This document shows positions 6,704-12,022 of a stretch of DNA of 12,022 bases, one piece after another. This DNA comes from JBBRYK01 sp038237665 (lineage in GTDB: Bacteria; Actinomycetota; Thermoleophilia; Gaiellales; Gaiellaceae). Each line of letters begins with the position of its first letter. The first letter of the stretch is position 1. Below the pieces are notes generated by a model. It ran no database searches. It saw only the letters and a program-made list of their open reading frames with translations, and was not told the origin of the DNA. The DNA is taken from NCBI GenBank assembly GCA_038237665.1, contig JBBRYK010000082.1, forward strand, positions 1 through 12,022, given 5' to 3'. The translations under genes and the position numbers were made by a program.

Positions 6704-7934
6704 CGAATTTCAGGTCCTGATGGTGCAGGCGATGGCCAAGCTTCGCACGCTTGGTGGACAGGTAGCGCTGGTTCTCGAGGTTCGGCGTGATCTCGATCGG
6801 CACCTGCTCGACGACTTCGAGCCCGTAGCCCTCGATCCCCGTGATCTTCTTCGGGTTGTTCGTGAGGATCCGGATCGTCGACAGGCCGAGGTCGGCGAGG
6901 ATCTGGTTGCCGATCCCGTAGTCCCGCGCGTCGGCCGGAAAACCGAGCTCGACGTTCGCCTCGACCGTGTCGAAGCCCTGTTCCTGCAGCTCGTAGGCCT
7001 TCAGCTTGTTGAGCAGGCCGATGCCGCGCCCCTCCTGAGCCATGTACAGGAGGACGCCGCGCTCCTCCGTGCCGATCTGCGCGAGGGCCTGCTCGAGCTG
7101 CTCGCCGCAGTCGCAGCGCAGCGAGTGGAAGACGTCGCCGGTCAGGCACTCCGAGTGCACTCTGACGAGCACGTTTTCCTTGCCGGCAACATCGCCCTTG
7201 ACGAGCGCGACGTGGTGCTTGCCGGTCAGCTTCTCGCGGAAGGCGACGGCCGTGAACTCGCCGTAGTCCGTGGGTAGACGGACGCTGGTCATCCGCTCGA
7301 CGAGCTTCTCCGTCCGGCGCCGGTACTCGATCAGGTCGGCGATCGTGACCAGCTTGAGCCCGTGCTTCTCGCAGTACGAGATCAGGTCGGGAACGCGGGC
7401 CATCGTCCCGTCGTCGTTCATCACCTCGCAGACGACGCCCGCCGGCTTGAGCCCCGCCAGCGTGGCGAGATCGACCGCCGCCTCCGTCTGCCCTGCGCGC
7501 TGGAGAACGCCGCCCGGCTTCGCGCGCAGCGGCAGGATGTGGCCGCCTTCGATCAGGTCGTGGGGCCCGAACGCGGGATCGACGGCGACCCGGATCGTGT
7601 GCGCGCGATCCGCCGCGGAGACGCCGGTGGTGATCCCGTCGCGAGCGTCGATCGGTGTGGTGTAGGCGGTGCCGTGCCGGGACTCGGTGCTGCTCGCGAG
7701 CGGCCGGAGGTTGAGCTCGTCGGAGCGCTCCTCGGTCAGGCAGACGCAGATCACGCCGCGGCCGTGGGTGGCCATGAAGTTGACCGCCTCGGGCGTCGCG
7801 AACTCGGCCGCAATCGTCAGGTCGCCCTCGTTCTCACGGTCGGGCGCATCGACGACGACGACGAAGCGGCCTCGGCGGATCTCCTCGATTGCCTCCGAGA
7901 CCGTGGTAAACGGCGATTTTGTGGCGACGGCCAT
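6696..7934 (-). CDS. ribBA: Bifunctional DHBP synthase / GTP cyclohydrolase II
   Basis: RibBA supplies both branches of riboflavin synthesis. The N-terminal half (about 8-205) converts ribulose 5-phosphate to DHBP and shows DRENEGD (32-38, metal and substrate), ATHGRGVICV, TTGVSAADRAHTI, and GGHILPLRAKPGGVLQRAGQ. The C-terminal half (about 207-400) opens GTP to the diaminopyrimidine and shows RVHSEC...RCDCGEQ with zinc ligands C263, C274 and C276, then YMAQEGRGIGLLNKLKAY and DYGIGNQIL before TNNPKK. All key residues of both halves are intact and the 412-aa length is usual. The ATG is 17 bases after the ribE stop, preceded by AAGG, and the 3' end overlaps ribH by 8 bases. Confidence 0.98.
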   Translation of the reverse strand: MAVATKSPFTTVSEAIEEIRRGRFVVVVDAPDRENEGDLTIAAEFATPEAVNFMATHGRGVICVCLTEERSDELNLRPLASSTESRHGTAYTTPIDARDGITTGVSAADRAHTIRVAVDPAFGPHDLIEGGHILPLRAKPGGVLQRAGQTEAAVDLATLAGLKPAGVVCEVMNDDGTMARVPDLISYCEKHGLKLVTIADLIEYRRRTEKLVERMTSVRLPTDYGEFTAVAFREKLTGKHHVALVKGDVAGKENVLVRVHSECLTGDVFHSLRCDCGEQLEQALAQIGTEERGVLLYMAQEGRGIGLLNKLKAYELQEQGFDTVEANVELGFPADARDYGIGNQILADLGLSTIRILTNNPKKITGIEGYGLEVVEQVPIEITPNLENQRYLSTKRAKLGHRLHHQDLKFDV

Positions 7935-7951
7935 CGCCTTGATCGTAGTCG

Positions 7952-8506
7952 CTAGCGGGTCGCTAACCGCTCCACGTACTTGGCGAGCATGTCGGCCTCG
8001 AGGTTGACCGGATCGCCGACGGCGAGCGACCCGAGGGTCGTGACCGCGAGCGTGTGTGGCACCAGCGCAACCGCGAAAGCCTCACCGTCGAGCGCAGCGA
8101 TCGTCAGCGAGACACCCTCGACCGCGATCGATCCCTTCTCGACGCAGTAGCGCAGGATGTCGGGCGAGGCCTCGATCCAGACCCGCTTGCCGCTTCCTTC
8201 CGGTTCGACCGCCCGGAGTCGGCCGACGCCGTCGACATGGCCCTGCACGAAGTGCCCGCCCAGCTGGTCGCCCACGCGAAGCGGGGGCTCGAGGTTCACC
8301 TCGTCCCTGAACGGCTTTGCCCGGGCAGCGGTCTCGGGGACGACATCGAACGAGAGGCGCCGCTGCGTGGCGTCGACGACGGTCAGGCAGACCCCGTCGA
8401 CCGCGACGGAAGCGCCGATCTCTGCCTCGATCCCGGTGACCACGACGAGGCGGCCGTCGGCATACGACTCCACGCGTCCGCGTTCCTGGACGAGGCCGGT
8501 GAACAC
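7952..8506 (-). CDS. ribE: Riboflavin synthase, alpha subunit
   Basis: RibE dismutates two lumazines into riboflavin and the pyrimidine that RibH reuses. The protein starts with the hallmark MFTGLVQERG and has two tandem lumazine-binding beta-barrels: the first with ASVAVDGVCLTVVD, and the second, after LGGHFVQGHVDGVG, with GSIAVEGVSLTIA. It ends NLEADMLAKYVERL, as the family does. The length, 184 aa, is slightly under the usual 195-215. The start is GTG at 8504-8506, nine bases after the upstream 83-aa gene. It is called ribC in some organisms. Confidence 0.97.
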   Translation of the reverse strand: MFTGLVQERGRVESYADGRLVVVTGIEAEIGASVAVDGVCLTVVDATQRRLSFDVVPETAARAKPFRDEVNLEPPLRVGDQLGGHFVQGHVDGVGRLRAVEPEGSGKRVWIEASPDILRYCVEKGSIAVEGVSLTIAALDGEAFAVALVPHTLAVTTLGSLAVGDPVNLEADMLAKYVERLATR

Positions 8507-8515
8507 GAGGGAAGG

Positions 8516-8767
8516 TTAGAGGCCGAGGGCCAACGCTTCGAGCGTCTCGCGGACTACGGGCTCCACACGAGCCCGCGAGACGTCGTCGTCCAGCTCGGCG
8601 CGCACTTCGTCCAGGACCTCCGCCTGCTCGGGCGAGAGGTCGGCCTGGTCGAAGGCATCCAGGCGTTGGCGCAGCTGCGCGTTGTCGAGATGGCGGGCCA
8701 GCCAGTGCGAGAGGAGCGAGATCACCTCGTCCTCGGGTCGGCGGATTTGCTTAGGGCTCGTGGACAT
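8516..8767 (-). CDS. Unknown 83-residue helical protein in the riboflavin operon
   Basis: A short acidic protein predicted to be almost wholly alpha-helical: segments DEVISLLSHWLARHLDN, LRQRLDAFDQADLSPEQAEV and ARVEPVVRETLEALALGL are separated by turns. It has no cysteines, signal peptide, membrane segment or known motif that I recognise. The ATG at 8765-8767 overlaps the last 17 bases of ribD; in-frame ATG at 8783-8785 is an alternative. Its stop is nine bases before ribE. High third-position GC and the tight packing between ribD and ribE make it a real gene. It may be a lineage-specific accessory of riboflavin synthesis or an unrelated passenger; the sequence does not say which. Confidence 0.8.
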   Translation of the reverse strand: MSTSPKQIRRPEDEVISLLSHWLARHLDNAQLRQRLDAFDQADLSPEQAEVLDEVRAELDDDVSRARVEPVVRETLEALALGL

Positions 8768-9689
8768 ACGCGCTGAGAAGGACATCCTCGCCGACCGGCC
8801 TGACCGCAAAACGCGAGAGCGGGACCGGATGGGCGAGCTCGCCCACGATACCCGGCCCGGAGCCGGACATACGGGGGGTAACGAATACGAGCACCTGGTC
8901 GATCAGGTCGGCAGCGAAGAACGACGCAGCGAGGGTCGGCCCGCCTTCGAGGAGCAGCGACTGAACACCTTCGGCGGCCAGCGTCCGCAGCTCCTCCTCG
9001 AGTGGCCCCGGGCGAAGCTCGAGCTCGGAGCCGTCGGGTAGCGGTCCCCGGCCGAAGGCGAGGCGGCGCGGTTGGCGGGCTGCATCGACGTCGCGGGCGG
9101 TCAGCAGCGGCGTGTCCGCGCGCACGGTGCCCATGCCGACGGCCACGGCGTCCGACGCGGCGCGAAGCTCGTGGACGAGCCGCCTGGACTCCTCGCCCGT
9201 GACCCAGCGCGACCCCGGCACGGTCACCCGGCCGTCGAGCGTGGCGGCGACCTTGTAGGTCACGAATGGGCGGCCGAGCCGCACCCACGTTCGCCACGCC
9301 TCGTTCTGCGCGCGGGCCTCGAAGGAATCGGGGTGCTCGACCTCCAGGCCCGCGGCCCGCAGCCGCTCGAGTCCTCCGCCGGCCTTGGGGTTCGGATCGA
9401 GCGAGCCGGCGACGACCCGCGCGATTCCCGCCTCGAGGACGGCGTCGACGCACGGCGGCGTCCGGCCCTCGTGGGCGCACGGCTCGAGCGTGACGTAGAG
9501 CGTGGCTCCGCGGGCGCGCTCTCCGGCTGCGGCTAGGGCGATCACCTCGGCGTGGGGCTCGCCCGCACGCTCGTGCCACCCTTCGCCCACGATTTCGCCG
9601 TCGCGCACGACGACGGCCCCGACGATCGGATTCGGTCGGGTCGTGCCACGTCCGCGCTCGGCGAGCTCGAGCGCCCGCTCGAGGCTCAC
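8751..9689 (-). CDS. ribD: Bifunctional diaminohydroxyphosphoribosylaminopyrimidine deaminase / reductase
   Basis: RibD performs the two steps between the GTP cyclohydrolase II product and the ribityl-aminouracil. The N-terminal deaminase (about 1-140) has TRPNPIVGAVVV, the zinc site PHAEVIAL with H46 and E48, and TLEPCAHEGRTPPC with C71 and C80. The reductase (about 142-312) shows PFVTYKVAATLDGRV, SRWVTGEESRRLVHELRA, VGMGTVRADTPLLTAR and LLLEGGPTLAASFF. At 312 aa it is shorter than the usual 350-370, mainly through a compact middle of the reductase. I chose GTG at 9687-9689 because it begins at the family N-terminus and overlaps the rpe stop by 4 bases; the open frame upstream is antisense to nothing useful and merely overlaps rpe in another frame. 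Confidence 0.97.
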   Translation of the reverse strand: MSLERALELAERGRGTTRPNPIVGAVVVRDGEIVGEGWHERAGEPHAEVIALAAAGERARGATLYVTLEPCAHEGRTPPCVDAVLEAGIARVVAGSLDPNPKAGGGLERLRAAGLEVEHPDSFEARAQNEAWRTWVRLGRPFVTYKVAATLDGRVTVPGSRWVTGEESRRLVHELRAASDAVAVGMGTVRADTPLLTARDVDAARQPRRLAFGRGPLPDGSELELRPGPLEEELRTLAAEGVQSLLLEGGPTLAASFFAADLIDQVLVFVTPRMSGSGPGIVGELAHPVPLSRFAVRPVGEDVLLSAYVHEP

Positions 9690-10360
9690 TGCACGGCCCG
9701 GGCGAGCTCGTTGTACGCCTCGGCCAGGTCCTCCTGGCCGAAGATCGCGGTGGCAGCGACGAACAGATCGACGCCTTCCGCCCGTAGCCTCCCGATGTTC
9801 GTCGGGTTGACGCCCCCGTCCACCTGGACGTACTTGTCCGTGACGAGCTTCCGCAGCCGCGCGACGCGGTCGAACGTCTCGGGCATGAAGGGCTGACCCG
9901 AATAACCAGGGTGGATGCTCATGCAGAGGATCAGGTCGACGTGGTCCGACTCGTCGGCGGCAGCCTCCGGCTCGGTTTCCGGGTTGAAGGCCAGGCCGAC
10001 CTGAAGTCCGTGCTCGCGCGCCGCGGTCGCGGTCGCCGACACCTCCGAGACGGCTTCGTAGTGGAACGTGACGCTGTCGCCGCCGGCGTCGGCGATCCCC
10101 GCGAAGTGGCGTTCCGGATTCTCGACCATCAGATGGCAGTCGACCGCGCCCCCGGCCCGGTGAATCAGCGGCGAGATCCATTGCAGCACGATCGGGCCCG
10201 CGGTGATCGGAGGCACGAAGTGGCCGTCGCCGACGTCGAAGTGGAAGATCCTCGCCCCCGCTCCCACGAGGAGCTCGATCTGTTCCCCGAGCCTCGAGAA
10301 ATCGGCGGCGTATAGGGAGGGCTCGACCTCGGCGGTGCGGATCCAGCTCGACCAGGGCAC
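9686..10360 (-). CDS. rpe: Ribulose-phosphate 3-epimerase
   Basis: Rpe interconverts ribulose 5-phosphate and xylulose 5-phosphate in the pentose phosphate pathway. The TIM-barrel signatures are EPSLYAADFSRL (13-24), HFDVGDGHFVP (40-50) with metal ligands H40 and D42, DCHLMVENP with H76, SIHPGYSGQPFMPE, and KYVQVDGGVN with D181. The Met usually found in HxDxMDG is Gly44 here, while the other two active-site Met positions appear kept (M78, M148). The 224-aa length is normal. The GTG at 10358-10360 is the first gene after the gap following rsmB and overlaps ribD by 4 bases. Its position at the head of the rib genes fits supply of the DHBP synthase substrate. Confidence 0.96.
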   Translation of the reverse strand: MPWSSWIRTAEVEPSLYAADFSRLGEQIELLVGAGARIFHFDVGDGHFVPPITAGPIVLQWISPLIHRAGGAVDCHLMVENPERHFAGIADAGGDSVTFHYEAVSEVSATATAAREHGLQVGLAFNPETEPEAAADESDHVDLILCMSIHPGYSGQPFMPETFDRVARLRKLVTDKYVQVDGGVNPTNIGRLRAEGVDLFVAATAIFGQEDLAEAYNELARAVQ

Positions 10361-10367
10361 GCGGCAG

Positions 10368-10373
10368 ATCCTA
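10368..10373 (-). promoter_or_regulatory. Candidate -10 box or weak ribosome site before rpe (TAGGAT)
   Basis: The minus strand reads TAGGAT seven bases before the rpe GTG. As a -10 box it would place the transcript start at the start codon, that is a leaderless message, which is common in actinobacteria. The same bases contain AGGA and could instead act as a Shine-Dalgarno sequence. No good -35 is visible at standard spacing. Confidence 0.25.
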
Positions 10374-10383
10374 CGGTCGGACT

Positions 10384-10453
10384 AAGTAACACTGTGTTGC
10401 AAAGTCACGGTGCCCGGGCGCGCGGGGGCTCCGGGAGCAAGTAACACTGTGTT
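10384..10453. repeat. 15-bp direct repeat in the rsmB-rpe gap
   Basis: AAGTAACACTGTGTT occurs at 10384-10398 and again at 10439-10453, 55 bases apart. Its core AACACTGTGTT is itself palindromic. The first copy has only the inner arms (AACAC/GTGTT) and is then followed by GCAAAG, whereas the second extends into a full 27-bp palindrome. A repeated symmetrical motif at the head of the rpe-rib genes looks like a pair of regulator half or full sites, or a dispersed palindromic repeat. Confidence 0.8.
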
Positions 10454-10461
10454 ACTTGCTC
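10435..10461 (-). terminator. 27-bp perfect palindrome straddling the rsmB stop codon
   Basis: GAGCAAGTAACAC at 10435-10447, a single T, then GTGTTACTTGCTC at 10449-10461: 13-bp perfect arms around one base. As RNA it would fold as roughly an 11-12-bp stem with a small loop containing the rsmB TAA stop. There is no following T-run on the minus strand, so a U-tract terminator is not supported; a non-canonical terminator or a protein operator both fit. The symmetry is certain, the function is not. Confidence 0.45.
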
Positions 10462-11669
10462 GGGGTCCGGAGCCGGGCAACGAAAAAGCCCGAGGTTCGG
10501 TCGCGGTGCGGGAGCGTGAGCAGGAACTCGGGGCGCTTCGGGTGCCGGTACTGCGGCCACTCGGCGCCGAGGTCGTCGATCTCCAAACCCGAGCCGTCGA
10601 CGATTGCCTCGTTCTCGTCCGCGTTCAGCGTGCAGACGGAGTAAAGGATCGTGCCGCCGGGCCGGACGCGCTCGGCGGCGGCGCAGATCAGGTAGCGCTG
10701 CAGCTCCGGGAGCGGCTTCGCCCGCCAGCGGAGGTCTGGCCGCTGGGCCAGAACGCCGAGCCCCGAGCACGGGGCGTCGACGAGAACGCGGTCGAAGCCG
10801 GTCAGCTCGGGCGGAAGCGCGAGCGCGTCGGCCTCGACGACGCGAACGTTCGAAGCGCCCAGTAGGCGAACGTTCTCTGCCAGCTCCCGAGCGCGTCCCG
10901 GATGGATCTCGACGGCGACCACGTCGCCCTCGAGCTGAGTGGCCTTGCCGCCCGGAGCAGCGCACAGGTCGAGGATGCGCTCGCCCGCTCGCGAGCCGGC
11001 GGCAAGCCCGGCGAGCTGCGAGCCGAGGCTCTGCGGCCAGATCCGGCCCTCGGCCAGTGCCTGCTCGTCCACCCGCTCGACGCGGTAGGCACCGGGCAGT
11101 TCAAGCGGTTCACCGTCGATCTCGCCACGGACGAGCCGAACGACCGTGTCTGGAGCCTCGTTCTGCGCCCGCATCAGCGCGAGCGCCGCCTCCTCGCCGA
11201 AATCACGCCTCCACAGGTCGTAGATCCAGTCGGGATACGAGTGCTTGAGCGGCCCCTCCGGAAGCGCCTCCAGCAACGGGCCGATCCCCTCCGAGAGGCG
11301 CCGCAGCACGGCGTTCGTGAACGAGACGGCTCGCTCGAGGCCGGCCCCACGGACGAGCTCGACCGACTCGTTCACAGCCGCGTGGGGTGGGATCCCGTCG
11401 AGGAAGCCGAGCTGGTAGGCGCCGATCCGAAGAGCGGAGAGCACCGGTGGGTCGAGCTTCCGTGCCGGCCTACGCCCGAGGGTGTCGATCGCGTGGTCGA
11501 GCGTGCGCATCCGCTGGACGGTGCCGTAGGCGATTCGCTGCGCCAGGGCGCGGTCGCGGGCGTCCAGGTCCTTCGCGGCCGAAGCAAAGGCACGGTCGGC
11601 ATAGGCATCGCCTTCGAACACGCGCTGCACGACGTCGTAGGCCACCCGCCGGGCCGGCGCGATGCTCAC
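10452..11669 (-). CDS. rsmB: 16S rRNA (cytosine-967-C5)-methyltransferase RsmB
   Basis: RsmB uses S-adenosylmethionine to methylate C967 of 16S rRNA. The N-terminal NusB-like RNA-binding domain (about 1-125) includes ARRVAYDVVQRVFEG and LSALRIGAYQLGFLDGIPPHAAVNESVE. The methyltransferase follows: motif I ILDLCAAPGGKATQL (232-246), VDAPCSGLGVLAQRPDLRW with C301, and SVCTLNADENE with catalytic C346. I chose GTG at 11667-11669 (405 aa) because AAGAGGG lies six bases upstream and the family N-terminus starts right after; a TTG at 11718-11720 would add 17 polar residues. fmt ends 79 bases upstream, the usual fmt-rsmB arrangement. The stop codon lies in a 27-bp palindrome. Confidence 0.96.
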   Translation of the reverse strand: MSIAPARRVAYDVVQRVFEGDAYADRAFASAAKDLDARDRALAQRIAYGTVQRMRTLDHAIDTLGRRPARKLDPPVLSALRIGAYQLGFLDGIPPHAAVNESVELVRGAGLERAVSFTNAVLRRLSEGIGPLLEALPEGPLKHSYPDWIYDLWRRDFGEEAALALMRAQNEAPDTVVRLVRGEIDGEPLELPGAYRVERVDEQALAEGRIWPQSLGSQLAGLAAGSRAGERILDLCAAPGGKATQLEGDVVAVEIHPGRARELAENVRLLGASNVRVVEADALALPPELTGFDRVLVDAPCSGLGVLAQRPDLRWRAKPLPELQRYLICAAAERVRPGGTILYSVCTLNADENEAIVDGSGLEIDDLGAEWPQYRHPKRPEFLLTLPHRDRTSGFFVARLRTPSK

Positions 11670-11675
11670 CTGGAA

Positions 11676-11682
11676 CCCTCTT
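11676..11682 (-). promoter_or_regulatory. Ribosome-binding site selecting the rsmB GTG start
   Basis: The minus strand reads AAGAGGG followed by six bases and the GTG at 11667-11669. It is among the clearest Shine-Dalgarno sequences in the window and favours this start over the upstream TTG. Confidence 0.55.
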
Positions 11683-11748
11683 GGAGTCGACGCGGAACGC
11701 TGTGTCCTCCGGTGCGACAACGCCCGTCATCCCAAACCCGGAGGGTAC

Positions 11749-12022
11749 TCATCGCACGCCGCGGAGGAACTCCGCGTAGCTCATGCGGCGGCGACCGTCC
11801 GGCTGGACCTCGACGGGCTCGAGGCGGCCGTCGGCGATCCGCGCCTTCCAGATCGTCACCGGCCCGCCTTCCAGCTCTGCCCGCGCACCGATGTGCGGCG
11901 ACAGCGCGCGGATGCGCCGGAGCGCCTCCTCGGGGTTGGACAGGTCGAGCCGGCGATCGGCGGCCGTGATCTTCTCCGCGTACGTGAGGCCTTCGGGCGG
12001 CTGCGGAGTCGGCTCGTGCAGC
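11749..12022 (-). CDS. fmt: Methionyl-tRNA formyltransferase, C-terminal part (5' end outside window)
   Basis: Ninety codons remain, ending at TGA 11749-11751, starting in frame at base 12021 and running off the window. The fragment matches the Fmt C-terminal OB-fold domain: TYAEKITAADRRLDL, NPEEALRRIRALSPHIGA, then GGPVTIWKARI and a closing MSYAEFLRG. This domain binds the initiator tRNA; the formyl-folate catalytic domain lies beyond the edge. Fmt formylates Met-tRNA before initiation. The order fmt-rsmB is widely conserved in bacteria. Confidence 0.93.
   Translation of the reverse strand, partial: LHEPTPQPPEGLTYAEKITAADRRLDLSNPEEALRRIRALSPHIGARAELEGGPVTIWKARIADGRLEPVEVQPDGRRRMSYAEFLRGVR

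Noticed and set aside
10405..10965. 186-aa minus-strand frame overlapping the end of rsmB
   Set aside because: It overlaps the confident rsmB methyltransferase domain in another frame and has the composition of an out-of-frame shadow.

Overview
The window is GC-rich bacterial chromosome with strong G/C preference at codon third positions and many GTG starts. Gene content and order point to an actinobacterium, most likely a deep-branching lineage such as Thermoleophilia (Gaiellales or Solirubrobacterales). The lineage is an inference. All confident genes lie on the minus strand, so the biological order runs from high to low coordinates.

In transcription order the window holds: the 3' end of fmt (initiator-tRNA formylation); rsmB (16S rRNA m5C methyltransferase); an approximately 90-bp gap with a 27-bp palindrome and a repeated 15-mer; then a compact riboflavin run of rpe, ribD, an unknown 83-aa helical protein, ribE, ribBA and ribH. 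Next come rpmB (ribosomal protein L28), an Asp23/Gls24-family gene, fakA (fatty acid kinase catalytic subunit), a stand-alone response-regulator receiver, a DegV/FakB-type fatty-acid-binding protein, a possible 31-aa small protein and recG. Several genes overlap by 4 to 17 nt (rpe/ribD, ribD/83-aa gene, ribBA/ribH, asp23/fakA, receiver/degV), so they are probably co-transcribed and translationally coupled.

Three themes run together. Rpe interconverts ribulose 5-phosphate, a direct substrate of the DHBP synthase half of RibBA; RibD, RibBA, RibH and RibE then complete riboflavin. FakA phosphorylates fatty acids presented by a FakB/DegV protein, and a CheY-like receiver sits between the two genes. 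fmt, rsmB, rpmB and recG are translation and genome-maintenance genes. The order fmt-rsmB-rpe-...-rpmB-asp23-fakA-...-recG matches the framework of the Bacillus subtilis fmt-to-recG region. The fmt-rsmB-rpe-rib portion matches the Mycobacterium arrangement. This window therefore looks like the two blocks still joined.

The main oddities are: a lumazine synthase with a roughly 120-residue Pro/Glu-rich N-terminal extension built partly on an 18-bp tandem repeat; a recG whose conserved N-terminus lies upstream of any ATG, GTG or TTG start; the receiver between fakA and degV; hairpins that straddle the stop codons of rsmB and the small ORF; and a short stretch at the left edge (about 1-190) with unlike codon use and a convergent partial reading frame. 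No RNA genes, CRISPR array or complete mobile element were seen. No gene-free stretch exceeds about 150 bases.
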